Assembly (NCBI GenBank): GCA_963663665.2
Contig: CAXXKP010000006.1
Span: 186,001-250,000, forward strand
Origin: SABI01 sp963663665
Lineage (GTDB): Bacteria; Spirochaetota; Spirochaetia; Sphaerochaetales; Sphaerochaetaceae
DNA: 64,000 bases
Direction of reading: 5' to 3'
Shown here: positions 34,198 through 44,046 of the stretch, piece after piece
How the letters are laid out: each line of letters begins with the position of its first letter
Numbering within the stretch: the first letter of the stretch is position 1
Translations under genes and position numbers: made by a program
Notes under the pieces: generated by a model
What the model was told of the DNA's origin: nothing
The model's input: only the letters and a program-made list of their open reading frames with translations
Databases searched by the model: none

Positions 34198-35224
34198 TAT
34201 AGGAATCCTTGGTGGAGGGCAGCTAGGCAAAATGCTCATACATGCAGCCAAGAAAATTGATCAATCGATGCAAGTGGCAATTTATGATGCATCGCTTGAT
34301 GCTTGTGCTAGAGAAGAAAGTGACTCATTTACTTTTGGCTCATTTGATGATGAGAAATTACTACAACACTTTGCTCAAACCGTAGATATAGTTACGTATG
34401 AATTTGAAAACATTTCTCCTGATGTAGTTGCAACACTACCAAATGCGATACAAGGTTCTAAAGCATTAAAAGTACTTCAGAACCGAATTCTTGAGAAGGA
34501 ATTCATTAATTCATTACCAGGAATAAAAAGTATTCCCTACACCGTAGTCGAGAAGAATTTCAGGTATTCCTTTCCATTTATCGTGAAGACGACCACTCTA
34601 GGATATGATGGTAAAGGTCAGCATATCATAAGAGATGATGAAGATCTCCGTCATGTACATTTACATATGGTTGCAGAAACATACCTTGAAAATCTCAAGG
34701 AATATTCAATGATTATAGCACGTAATAAAAATGGAGAATTAACGCACTACCCAACATTTGAGAATGTGCATGTAAACCAGATACTTGATACAACAAATTT
34801 CGCAAACATTGACAAAAATCTTGAAGAGCAAATGTTCCATAAGGCAAAGGAGATTGCCCAAGCTCTCGATTACTACGGGGTACTTACCGTTGAATTCTTT
34901 TACGCAGACAATCAGCTATACGTTAATGAAGTAGCTCCAAGAGTTCACAATTCTGGACACATTACCCTAAATGCGGCGAATGTTAGCCAGTTTGACTTAC
35001 ACATCTATAGCCTTATAGGTATGGAATATCCTCAAATCGAAGTAGATAAATCATGGTGCATGGTGAATGTTCTTGGTCAACACTACAACGCAATTAAAAA
35101 AAGCTCTATCCCAGGTATTTTCTACGATTATAGGAAAAACAGTACACAATATAATAGAAAAGTTGGGCACATAAATGGGTTGTTGAAAAATAGAGAACAA
35201 CTAAAAGAGGTACGAGATAGATGA
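34187..35224 (+). CDS. purK: 5-(carboxyamino)imidazole ribonucleotide synthase
   Basis: A 345-residue ATP-grasp enzyme: IGILGGGQLGKML at the N terminus, ATP-binding PFIVKTTTLGYDGKGQ, and the metal-binding VNEVAPRVHNSGHITLNAA. It uses ATP and bicarbonate to make N5-CAIR from AIR for PurE. Two adjacent ATGs (34187, 34190) are possible starts within the purE 3' end. The upstream one has the better spaced GAAGG. The stop overlaps purL by ATGA. Confidence 0.95.
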   Translation: MMPSIGILGGGQLGKMLIHAAKKIDQSMQVAIYDASLDACAREESDSFTFGSFDDEKLLQHFAQTVDIVTYEFENISPDVVATLPNAIQGSKALKVLQNRILEKEFINSLPGIKSIPYTVVEKNFRYSFPFIVKTTTLGYDGKGQHIIRDDEDLRHVHLHMVAETYLENLKEYSMIIARNKNGELTHYPTFENVHVNQILDTTNFANIDKNLEEQMFHKAKEIAQALDYYGVLTVEFFYADNQLYVNEVAPRVHNSGHITLNAANVSQFDLHIYSLIGMEYPQIEVDKSWCMVNVLGQHYNAIKKSSIPGIFYDYRKNSTQYNRKVGHINGLLKNREQLKEVRDR

Positions 35225-38200
35225 GCAAACGACAAGTATATGTAAGAAAAAAGGAACAGTATGATGTAGTGAGTACCTCATTCATTGAAAAACTAAAACA
35301 CTCACTTCATATAGAAGTGAATGCAATTATATATGCATTGTATGAAATAGAAGGACTAGATGATGAGGCAGCAACATATTTTCAACAAGAAATCCTAGGC
35401 AATAAAATCACAGATGAAATAACAACCTCCATTAATACAGTTAACAAGTCAACACTTTGCTATACATCTCTTGCTGGGCATTTTGATAAGAGAGCCTATT
35501 ACGCCTTACAAGCAGGGCATCTAGTTTTAGAACATTGCGATGATTTTACTATTCGCTCATCTACTGTGATCCTCTTTGATAATATCCTCCCTTCAAAAAT
35601 ATTCGATAAAATAAGAGCATTTCTTATAAATCCTGTTGATACGAGAGAACGAGGACTAGAATTTGATGAAATGATTAAACCTATCGAGAAAGAGATGAAA
35701 GATGTCTCTCATCTTGTGAATCTCAATTGTGAACAACTATTAGTTCTAAAAGAGGAACTTGGCCTCAATATGAATATTGAAACACTCATATATATCCAGA
35801 AGTATTATTTAAGTGAAAATAGCATACCGACAGAGACCGAGTTATTCCTTTTTGATACATATTGGTCAGATCATTGCCGCCATACAACATTTCTGACAGA
35901 ACTAAGAAATATCTCATTTAATGGAATTTATAAAGATGAAATTGAAGCAAGCTATAAAAAATACCTTTCGCAGAGAAAAGAAATTAATAGAACGAAGGCA
36001 ATTACTCTTATGGACCTTGCAACCCACAGTCAACGATATCAAAAGGCAAAAGGACTCCTAAATGGAGTAGAAGAATCAGATGAGATTAATGCTTGTAGTA
36101 TTTATGTGTCAGATGAACATGATGAATATTTATTGATGTTTAAGAATGAGACACATAACCATCCAACAGAAATAGAACCATTTGGAGGAGCACAGACATG
36201 TCTTGGAGGAGCAATCAGAGACCCATTGAGTGGACGAAGCTTCGTATATCAAGGAATACGAATATCTGGCTCAGCAGATCCTACACAGGAAGTCAAAGAT
36301 ACACGTAAAAATAAGCTTCCTCAATCAACAATATCAACGGAATCTGCTCGAGGATTTTCATCATACGGGAACCAAATTGGGATAGCTACAACGTTTGTAA
36401 AGGAGATATATCATCCATCTTACGTAGCAAAACATCTTGAACTTGGAGCTGTTGTGGGAATCACGAGAAAAGAAGATGTAGTACGACTTAACCCAACTCC
36501 CAAAGATGTTGTAGTACTCCTTGGCGGGCGAACTGGAAAAGATGGTATTGGTGGTGCTAGTGGTTCTTCTATCAGCCACACTAAAAAATCATTAGATACA
36601 TCGTATGCTCAGATACAGAAAGGGAATCCTTTAGAAGAGAGAAAACTACAACGATTATTTCGAATACCTGAAGTTAAGAAGATGATAAAGCGATCAAATG
36701 ACTTTGGAGCTGGAGGAGTGAGTGTCGCTATCGGAGAACTTGCACCTGGTATTCATATTGAACTAGATAAAATTCCACTAAAAACACAAGGACTCAATGC
36801 GACAGAAATTGCAATCTCAGAAAGCCAAGAGAGAATGGCTGTTGTTATAGAGAAAAAAAATCTTGAAGAACTCTATAAATATGCCGAAACAGAGAATGTA
36901 GAAGCATCTTGTGTCGCTGAAATTACAAGAGAAGCTCGGTTAGTAATGACACATAAAGGACAAACCGTTGTCAATATTCCTAGAGCCTTTTTAGATACTA
37001 ATGGCCTTATTCCATCACAAGATGTATATATCTCAGATTATATGTACCCCCAATATCAATCAAAGAAATATGAATCTCTTAATCGATATTCGCAAAAAGG
37101 ACTTGTTGAAATTTTTGACTCATCGGTAGGATATTCTACCCTCTTCTCTCCACTTGGAGGAATTACGCAAACAACCCCAGAATTAAGCTCGGTACAATCC
37201 TTCCCATTGCACTCAACTTCATCAAAAGCAAGCGTTGTAAGTTATGGGTTTGATCCTACTATTTCAGAAGAATCACCTTATAAAATGGGCATGTATGCCG
37301 TACTAAGCAGTGTTGCAAAGCAGATTGCAACTGGATGCCAACTCAAAGATATGTATCTTAGTTTCCAAGAATACTTTCCAAAACTTGGTAATGATTCATC
37401 TAAGTGGGGTCTCGTTGTTCAAACCCTTCTTGGAGCATTTGAGGTATGTGATACCCTCTCTCTCGCCGCTATCGGGGGCAAAGATTCTATGTCGGGTAGT
37501 TATGAAGAAATCGAAGTTATTCCGACCCTTGTAAGCTTTGCTTTTGGCCCAGTAGATAAAACAAGACTCATCGCAAGAGAATTTGCTTCATCAGGGGAAT
37601 TTATTTATGCTCTCAAACAAGAACAGAAAAATGGATTACCCGATCTTCATTCATTCAAAGAGAATATATCTCTTATAGAAAAATATAGAAAAGATATCAC
37701 CTCCATTTCAACTCTTGATGAAGGATTGGCATATACCCTCCATATCATGGGTATTGGAAATAAAATCGGCTATACAACAACAGATAAAGATACCAAAAAG
37801 AACCCAGGCGGATTCGTCTTTACATCGAAGCGTGAGTTATTAGATATCAAGCCAATTGGATCAACAAATGATAACTATTCGACCTCGTTTGAAAAAGAAC
37901 ATCTGGCAGGATTAAAAGAGATTTACCCATTTATAGACTCTATAACAAAGAACGCCCCCCCTCAAAGTGGAGTACATACGAAGAGATATTATCATAAAAG
38001 AATAGAAAAACCTCGAGCCCTGATAGTAACCTTTAGCGGGACAAACTCTGAACTCGACATGGAAAAAAACTTCAGCGGAGCTGGTGCTGAAACCAAAGTC
38101 TTTGTTGTTCAAGACACATCACATGAAGTATTTGCAAAATCGGTAGAGAGGTTCACTCACCAATTGGAAAAGGCTCATATCCTTGTAATTCCCGGTGGAT

Positions 38201-38787
38201 TCAGCTTTAGTGATGAACCCGATGGAAGTGGAAAATATATTGCAGCTTTTTTAAAAAACAAAAGAGTTAGAACCTCTATTGACCAATTTTTACAAAAAGA
38301 TCATCTGATGTTAGGAATATGTAATGGATTCCAAGGCCTTATAAAATCAGGTCTACTCCCATATGGAAGAATTCAAGATGCAAAGGGAGGGGATCCAACT
38401 CTTTTCTATAACGATTCGTTCCATCATGTTGCTAAGCTCGTTCAAACTAAAATACATTCAAACAGATCTCCGTGGTTGCAGGAATTAGATCAAAGTATTC
38501 CTTATACACTACCAGTTTCTCATTCAGAAGGAAAATTTATAGTTGAAGATCAAGAATTAAAACATCTCATTGAAAATGATCTCATTGCAACAACCTATGT
38601 TGAGAATCCAAATGGATCTGTAATGAACATAGAAGGAATAGTATCACTAAACGGGAATATCTTAGGAAAGATGGCACACAATGAACGTATAAACGAAAAC
38701 TTGTTCATCAATGTACGCGGTAATAGAAGACAAGACATCTTTACGAGTGGAGTTCACTACTTCACACATGGAGGAGTAAAAAAATGA
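35221..38787 (+). CDS. purL: Phosphoribosylformylglycinamidine synthase, single-chain (PurL-PurQ fusion)
   Basis: A 1188-residue FGAM synthase that joins the synthetase and the glutaminase. The PurL part includes the linker TYWSDHCRHTTFLTEL, the ATP site FKNETHNHPTEIEPFGGAQTCLGGAIRDPLSGR, and a second AIRS-like half with AIGGKDSMSGSYEE. The glutaminase part from about 945 has nucleophile C1034 (GICNGFQG) and H1101/E1103 (HSEGKF). This is the type common in Clostridia, somewhat shorter than the proteobacterial fusion. It converts FGAR to FGAM using glutamine. No separate purQ or purS is needed. Confidence 0.95.
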   Translation: MSKRQVYVRKKEQYDVVSTSFIEKLKHSLHIEVNAIIYALYEIEGLDDEAATYFQQEILGNKITDEITTSINTVNKSTLCYTSLAGHFDKRAYYALQAGHLVLEHCDDFTIRSSTVILFDNILPSKIFDKIRAFLINPVDTRERGLEFDEMIKPIEKEMKDVSHLVNLNCEQLLVLKEELGLNMNIETLIYIQKYYLSENSIPTETELFLFDTYWSDHCRHTTFLTELRNISFNGIYKDEIEASYKKYLSQRKEINRTKAITLMDLATHSQRYQKAKGLLNGVEESDEINACSIYVSDEHDEYLLMFKNETHNHPTEIEPFGGAQTCLGGAIRDPLSGRSFVYQGIRISGSADPTQEVKDTRKNKLPQSTISTESARGFSSYGNQIGIATTFVKEIYHPSYVAKHLELGAVVGITRKEDVVRLNPTPKDVVVLLGGRTGKDGIGGASGSSISHTKKSLDTSYAQIQKGNPLEERKLQRLFRIPEVKKMIKRSNDFGAGGVSVAIGELAPGIHIELDKIPLKTQGLNATEIAISESQERMAVVIEKKNLEELYKYAETENVEASCVAEITREARLVMTHKGQTVVNIPRAFLDTNGLIPSQDVYISDYMYPQYQSKKYESLNRYSQKGLVEIFDSSVGYSTLFSPLGGITQTTPELSSVQSFPLHSTSSKASVVSYGFDPTISEESPYKMGMYAVLSSVAKQIATGCQLKDMYLSFQEYFPKLGNDSSKWGLVVQTLLGAFEVCDTLSLAAIGGKDSMSGSYEEIEVIPTLVSFAFGPVDKTRLIAREFASSGEFIYALKQEQKNGLPDLHSFKENISLIEKYRKDITSISTLDEGLAYTLHIMGIGNKIGYTTTDKDTKKNPGGFVFTSKRELLDIKPIGSTNDNYSTSFEKEHLAGLKEIYPFIDSITKNAPPQSGVHTKRYYHKRIEKPRALIVTFSGTNSELDMEKNFSGAGAETKVFVVQDTSHEVFAKSVERFTHQLEKAHILVIPGGFSFSDEPDGSGKYIAAFLKNKRVRTSIDQFLQKDHLMLGICNGFQGLIKSGLLPYGRIQDAKGGDPTLFYNDSFHHVAKLVQTKIHSNRSPWLQELDQSIPYTLPVSHSEGKFIVEDQELKHLIENDLIATTYVENPNGSVMNIEGIVSLNGNILGKMAHNERINENLFINVRGNRRQDIFTSGVHYFTHGGVKK

Positions 38788-39479
38788 AACAACTATATGT
38801 TGGGAAAGCGAAAATTGTATATGAAAAAAACTCTGAACAAGTCATCATTCATTTTAAAGACGATGCTACCGCTGGTAATGGGGTAAAAAAGGAAACAATT
38901 AGCGGGAAAGGAGTTTTGAACAATAATATATCAACGTTATTATTTGAATACCTAAAGGAAAACGGAATCCAAACTCACTTCATTGAGAAAGTTAATGAAA
39001 GAGATATACTCTGCAAGAAAGTTACTGTTATCCCCTTAGAGGTGATTGTGAGAAACATTGCAGCTGGATCAATTGTCCGAAGATTAGGATTTCCTAAAGG
39101 CGAGATCTTCTCGACTCCCACCGTTGAGTTTAGTTACAAGAATGATGCTCTAGGCGATCCATTACTTAACGATGATCACGCACGAGCTCTAAAAATAGCA
39201 TCACAGCCAGAGCTGGATTATATCAAAAAAGAGGCTTTAAAAATTAATCAACTTCTTCTTAAAAAGTTTAATTTAATTAACATGACGCTCGTCGATTTTA
39301 AATTAGAATTTGGAAAAACTATAGACGGCAACATAATCCTAGTAGACGAAATAAGTCCTGATAATTGTAGACTTTGGGATTCTAACCATATCAGTTTCGA
39401 TAAAGATCTATTTAGAGAGGATACAGGAGACCTTATAACGGGGTATCAAACAATCTATCAGTTACTGATGGGAAATTGA
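38784..39479 (+). CDS. purC: SAICAR synthetase
   Basis: A 231-residue enzyme with KQLYVGKAKIVYE at the start, FKDDATAGNG, VIPLEVIVRNIAAGSIVRRLG, the LVDFKLEFGK strand and DEISPDNCRLWD near the C terminus, all diagnostic of PurC. It condenses CAIR with aspartate using ATP. It overlaps purL by ATGA and is 3 nt ahead of purF. The length is usual for the bacterial single-domain form. Confidence 0.96.
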   Translation: MKQLYVGKAKIVYEKNSEQVIIHFKDDATAGNGVKKETISGKGVLNNNISTLLFEYLKENGIQTHFIEKVNERDILCKKVTVIPLEVIVRNIAAGSIVRRLGFPKGEIFSTPTVEFSYKNDALGDPLLNDDHARALKIASQPELDYIKKEALKINQLLLKKFNLINMTLVDFKLEFGKTIDGNIILVDEISPDNCRLWDSNHISFDKDLFREDTGDLITGYQTIYQLLMGN

Positions 39480-39482
39480 AAA

Positions 39483-40871
39483 ATGAAACAGACAGGAATG
39501 AGAGAAGAATGTGGAGTTTTTGGTGTATATAACCACCACGATGCTGCAAATATGACATTCTATGGATTACACGCATTACAACATCGAGGGCAAGAAGCGT
39601 GTGGTATCATGGCAGGTAAAAATGGGCTCTATGATATACATAAAGGATCTGGACTAGTTCACCAGGTATTCAAAGATGATGTTCTGCAATCTTTAAAAGG
39701 AACAATAGCAATCGGTCATGTCCGTTATTCAGTCACAGGGGGATCTCACTCTCATAATATCCAACCATTTATTTTCAATTATCAGGATAAAACATTTGGA
39801 TTATGCCATAATGGGAATATAGTGAATTACAAAGAATTGAAGCACGATCTCGAAGAAAACGGATCCATTTTTCATTCAGTATCAGATTCGGAGCTCATTG
39901 CTCATATGATGAATAAAGAAGTCCACCAAAATCCTATAAAGGCGTTACAAAAAGCTTTACCACGCCTTATCGGAGCATTCTCATTTATTATTCTCGTTAA
40001 TGATGAACTATATGCCATTCGTGATAAAAATGGACTAAGACCTTTATCAATTGGTTCATTAAAAGATTCATATATTGTAGCTTCTGAGACTTCTGCCTTA
40101 GATGCAGTTGGTGCAACATTTGTAAGAGATGTGAAAGCTGGAGAAATCGTCCGGATAAACTCTAAGGGATTATACTCTCAATTCTACACAACAGACGTTC
40201 AAGAGGCTATGTGTACCATGGAATATATCTACTTTGCAAGACCAGATAGTGATCTTGGTGGAGTAAATACACATGAGTTTAGAAAACGTACCGGTATAAA
40301 ACTCGCAGAAGAACATCCCGCAAAGGCTGACATTGTTATAGGAATTCCAGACTCCTCTTTGAGTGCTGCTATTGGATATGCAAGTGAATCTGGTATTCCA
40401 TATGAAGTTGGCCTTATTAAGAATAAATACATTGGACGAACATTTATTGAACCCTCTAAGCACCTACGAGACCGAGCAGTACTTTTAAAACTAGCAACAA
40501 TTAGAAAAGTTGTAAAAGATAAACGTATTGTATTAATCGATGACTCAATTGTAAGAGGCACAACGCTAAAACACATCACTCAGCTATTAAGGGAAGCTGG
40601 GACAAAGGAGATTCACATACGTATTGCATCCCCAGAAATTACGCATCCCTGTTTTTACGGGGTAGACATTTCTAATTACGAAGAACTTGTTATGGCATAT
40701 ACCACAAAAGAACAGCTAATGGATTACTACGGAGTAGAATCATTAGAATTTATCTCGCTTGAAATGTTAAGAGAATGCTCTCCACATAAAAAACTGTGCA
40801 CAGGGTGTTTTACCGGTAATTACATTACAAAGACGTTTAGCAAACTAGAAGAAGCTCGAAAAAAGGAATAG
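39483..40871 (+). CDS. purF: Amidophosphoribosyltransferase
   Basis: A 462-residue PurF of the Bacillus type. Nucleophile C10 follows a nine-residue propeptide (MKQTGMREE), and the glutaminase domain has GHVRYSVTGGS and CHNGNIVNY. The PRPP loop is RIVLIDDSIVRGTT, and the C-terminal cysteines in HPCFYGVDI and LCTGCFTGNY match the ligands of the structural 4Fe-4S cluster. It starts de novo purine synthesis and is normally inhibited by AMP and GMP. Self-cleavage before C10 is expected. Confidence 0.96.
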   Translation: MKQTGMREECGVFGVYNHHDAANMTFYGLHALQHRGQEACGIMAGKNGLYDIHKGSGLVHQVFKDDVLQSLKGTIAIGHVRYSVTGGSHSHNIQPFIFNYQDKTFGLCHNGNIVNYKELKHDLEENGSIFHSVSDSELIAHMMNKEVHQNPIKALQKALPRLIGAFSFIILVNDELYAIRDKNGLRPLSIGSLKDSYIVASETSALDAVGATFVRDVKAGEIVRINSKGLYSQFYTTDVQEAMCTMEYIYFARPDSDLGGVNTHEFRKRTGIKLAEEHPAKADIVIGIPDSSLSAAIGYASESGIPYEVGLIKNKYIGRTFIEPSKHLRDRAVLLKLATIRKVVKDKRIVLIDDSIVRGTTLKHITQLLREAGTKEIHIRIASPEITHPCFYGVDISNYEELVMAYTTKEQLMDYYGVESLEFISLEMLRECSPHKKLCTGCFTGNYITKTFSKLEEARKKE

Positions 40872-40879
40872 AAGGAACT

Positions 40880-41899
40880 ATGTCAACAAAATATAAAGAA
40901 GCTGGAGTAAGTTTAGAAAGTGGTTATCAAAGTATCGAGAGAATAAAAAAACACATCGAGTCTACTAAGAGTCTAGGTTTCAATGGTGACATTGGAGGTT
41001 TTGGAGGTTTCTTTGATCTTTTCAAATATAAATATAAAGAGCCAGTACTCGTTTCAGGAACAGATGGGGTTGGAACAAAACTCCTCCTAGCTATTGAACA
41101 CAATACATTTGAAACCATAGGAATAGATCTCGTAGCCATGTGTGTCAATGACATTATTACGAGCGGAGCAGACCCCTTGTTTTTCTTAGACTATATTGCG
41201 GTCGGGAAAAATACACCAGCCCAAATAGAAGATATTGTAGCAGGAATAGCACATGGATGTAAAAAAGGCTCCTTATCCCTTATTGGTGGAGAAACAGCAG
41301 AGATGCCTGGTCTCTATGCAAAAGGGCACTTAGATTTAGCAGGTTTTGCAGTTGGTGTTGTTGAGAGAGAAGCACAAATTAACGGTTCAAATATGCGTGA
41401 AGGAGATGTCCTTATTGGAATCCCCTCAAGTGGGATACATTCAAATGGATATTCACTTGTGAGAAAGGTACTTCGAGATAACGATGTAGATATACAAGTA
41501 GAATTCAATAATTCAACCTTGTTAGAACAGCTCTTGAAACCAACTTCTATCTATGTCAATGAAATCGCAGCCTTAAAAAAAGAGGTAGAGATAATTTCTA
41601 TGTCTCACATCACAGGTGGAGGTTATTATGAAAATCTACCTCGAATGATTAAGGACGAGACCTTAGGTATAGAGCTAGATCTGAAAAATGTAATTGTTCC
41701 TGAAGTCTTCACCTTTATCATGAATAAAGGTGATATCTCTCTAGATGAAATGTACCATATCTTTAATATGGGCATAGGATTCACAGTCTTAGTACACCCA
41801 AGCGATGTAAATAACGCATTAAGCATACTCAAGAGTTTCAATCAAAACACATGCGTGATTGGACACATAACTAAGCAAAAAGGAATCAAAATACTGTGA
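40880..41899 (+). CDS. purM: Phosphoribosylformylglycinamidine cyclo-ligase (AIR synthetase)
   Basis: A 339-residue PurM: GVSLESGYQSIERIKKH at the start, the ATP region VLVSGTDGVGTKLLLA, DLVAMCVNDIITSGADPLFFLDYIA, LIGGETAEMPGLY and GIPSSGIHSNGYSLVRKV. It closes the imidazole ring of AIR from FGAM. The stop overlaps a GTG start of purN. The protein is full length. Confidence 0.96.
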   Translation: MSTKYKEAGVSLESGYQSIERIKKHIESTKSLGFNGDIGGFGGFFDLFKYKYKEPVLVSGTDGVGTKLLLAIEHNTFETIGIDLVAMCVNDIITSGADPLFFLDYIAVGKNTPAQIEDIVAGIAHGCKKGSLSLIGGETAEMPGLYAKGHLDLAGFAVGVVEREAQINGSNMREGDVLIGIPSSGIHSNGYSLVRKVLRDNDVDIQVEFNNSTLLEQLLKPTSIYVNEIAALKKEVEIISMSHITGGGYYENLPRMIKDETLGIELDLKNVIVPEVFTFIMNKGDISLDEMYHIFNMGIGFTVLVHPSDVNNALSILKSFNQNTCVIGHITKQKGIKIL

Positions 41900-42456
41900 T
41901 AAAAGTTGCCATCTTTGCTTCTGGAGAAGGAACAAATTTTGAGAATATTATACAAAGCCACATTTCTTGTATAGAAATTACTCTCCTTATCACCGATAAA
42001 ATATGTAATGCACTAAAAATCGCTGATTCTCATGGTATTGAGCATAAAACATTCTTAAGAAATACTTATGCGACAAAACACATAATGGAAGAAGAAATTG
42101 CCAAAATATTAAAAGGAAAAGAGATAGACCTTATTATCTTAGCTGGTTATATGCGGTTATTTTCAAAATGGTTTGTAGAGCAATTCCCTCATAGAATAAT
42201 CAATATTCATCCTTCTCTCCTACCACTTTATAAAGGGAAAGGTGCAATACAACAGGCAATACTTGATGGGAAGGAAATCTATGGAGTGAGCGTTCACTAT
42301 GTAAACGAGGGAATGGATGAGGGAGAAATAATTGCACAAATTAAGGTTCCCTATGATGGATTTGACCTTGAAGAGTTACTCCCACTTGTTCACAAAAGTG
42401 AGTATTTGCTCTACCCAAAAGTGATAGAACAAATTTGCAAGGAGATTGCGAAATGA
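41896..42456 (+). CDS. purN: Phosphoribosylglycinamide formyltransferase
   Basis: A 186-residue folate-dependent GAR transformylase. IFASGEGTNFENII binds the phosphate, and the catalytic region reads IINIHPSLLPLYKGKGAIQQA with the conserved histidine and asparagine, then VSVHYVNEGMDEGEIIAQ. The start is GTG, overlapping the purM stop (GTGA), and the stop overlaps the purD start (ATGA). It formylates GAR with 10-formyl-tetrahydrofolate. Confidence 0.95.
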   Translation: MIKVAIFASGEGTNFENIIQSHISCIEITLLITDKICNALKIADSHGIEHKTFLRNTYATKHIMEEEIAKILKGKEIDLIILAGYMRLFSKWFVEQFPHRIINIHPSLLPLYKGKGAIQQAILDGKEIYGVSVHYVNEGMDEGEIIAQIKVPYDGFDLEELLPLVHKSEYLLYPKVIEQICKEIAK

Positions 42457-43676
42457 TGAATGTAGCTGTGATTGGAACTGGTGGAAGAGAACATGCATTG
42501 GCAGTTAAATGCCTCAAATCTCCCCTCGTAAAGGAGGTTTTTGTCATCCCAGGTAATTCTGGGATGCTAATGAATGAGAATATCAAGATATATCTTGAAT
42601 GGGATGGTTCATTTCCAGCGTTAGAAGCATACCTTACTCAGCATGGAATCGAGCTCATCATTGTTGGGAATGAAGCCTATCTTGAAAAGGGAATAGCCGA
42701 TTATTTCACAGTGAGAAAATTTAGGATATTTGGACCAAATAAAAAAGGGGCATCTCTAGAATATTCAAAAGATTTCGCTAAACAATTTATGAAAAAATAC
42801 TCTATTCCTACTGCAGAATATAAGACATGTGTAAGTTACGAAGAATCGATTGAACACGTGAAAGCTATAGAGGGAACACTTGTGATAAAACAGGATGGCC
42901 TTGCTCTTGGGAAAGGTGTACTCGTCACTGACGACAGGGAAGAAGCATCCGAATTTATAAAAATGAGTTTTTCAGCTACGCAAAAAATTGTATTCGAAGA
43001 ATTCTTAGAAGGAAAAGAATTTTCGCTACTAGCATTTGTTAATCAAGAATATTACCAATGTATGGCCCCAGCTAGAGATTATAAGCGCGCGTTTGATGGA
43101 GATAGAGGGCTTAATACAGGGGGAATGGGTGCATACACCCCAGTTGAATACGTAACAAATAATGACTTAAAAACAATACAAGACGATATTATCATCCCAA
43201 CGGTACAAGGCCTTTTAAATGAAGATATCGATTTCAAGGGAATTCTCTATTTTGGGTTAATGAAAACAGTACAAGGAATAAAGGTTATTGAGTATAACAC
43301 CCGGTTTGGTGATCCTGAAACTGAGGTCTTACTTGAAGCAATGGAAACAGATCTCATAGAAACAATCATATCTACATTAGATAAAAAACCAATAAATCTT
43401 ACATGGAAATCTGGATTCACCCTCGGAGTTTGCTTGGCGTCTATTGGATATCCATCAACCTATGTAAAAGGCTACAATATTGATTTCACCAAGGATATTC
43501 CTCTCTACTCTATGGCATTGAAAAAAGAAGGAAATTCTTATTTCAACAACGGAGGTCGTGTACTATTTGTTACAGAGAATGGAGAAACCATCGAAAAAGC
43601 ACGCCAGAAATGCTATAAGAATATTGAGACTATTAAAAGCAATACTCTTTTCTTTAGAACAGATATCGGTCTTTGA
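42453..43676 (+). CDS. purD: Phosphoribosylamine-glycine ligase (GAR synthetase)
   Basis: A 407-residue ATP-grasp ligase: VAVIGTGGREHALAVKCLKS, LIIVGNEAYLEKGIADYF, LVIKQDGLALGKGVLV, and FGDPETEVLLEAM in the metal site. It joins phosphoribosylamine and glycine. The ATG with AAGGAG 8 nt upstream overlaps the purN stop. It is the last gene of the operon. It is slightly shorter than typical and its VGNEAYLEKGI replaces the usual VGPE-P-L-GI phrase, but the catalytic segments are intact. Confidence 0.94.
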   Translation: MMNVAVIGTGGREHALAVKCLKSPLVKEVFVIPGNSGMLMNENIKIYLEWDGSFPALEAYLTQHGIELIIVGNEAYLEKGIADYFTVRKFRIFGPNKKGASLEYSKDFAKQFMKKYSIPTAEYKTCVSYEESIEHVKAIEGTLVIKQDGLALGKGVLVTDDREEASEFIKMSFSATQKIVFEEFLEGKEFSLLAFVNQEYYQCMAPARDYKRAFDGDRGLNTGGMGAYTPVEYVTNNDLKTIQDDIIIPTVQGLLNEDIDFKGILYFGLMKTVQGIKVIEYNTRFGDPETEVLLEAMETDLIETIISTLDKKPINLTWKSGFTLGVCLASIGYPSTYVKGYNIDFTKDIPLYSMALKKEGNSYFNNGGRVLFVTENGETIEKARQKCYKNIETIKSNTLFFRTDIGL

Positions 43677-44046
43677 CAATAAAACTCATTCGCTTATTCT
43701 CTGTGAAAATTCATGTTCTCATTCTACACTATTTCGTTTAATAATTAAGAAATTATCGTATTGTTTGTTAAAAAGCAAAGCAAAACCATTCTCGTGTACG
43801 TATTATAGATACATTATCTTACCTAGAGTACTTATGGCGAGATAAAGAATGGGGTTGAAGTAATCCTGTAAGCCTGTTGGTTTGGCATATATTATGTCAT
43901 ACATTAGGCAGGAAGCTATTGGAAACTCTAAAAGTTTTTTAATAGCGTTCTATCTAGCTTGAGGTGGTAGTTGAAATAGGGCTTCTTCACATGAGGAGTC
44001 CTATTTCCTCCATCGAAGAATAAGACGTGCCAAATATGTGGAATTT
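43677..44046. other. Structured convergent intergenic region, 370 bp; possible small RNA
   Basis: No open frame is credible here. The second half is rich in self-complementarity. GCTATT-gg-AAACT pairs with AGTTT-ttt-AATAGC around 43914-43945. GAAATAGG (43973-43980) pairs with CCTATTTC (44000-44007) around an inner CTTCTTCA/TGAGGAG stem. Neither has a clear T-run, so they are weak as terminators for purD or the facing regulator gene. A TATTAT box at 43801 lacks a good -35. Confidence 0.4.
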
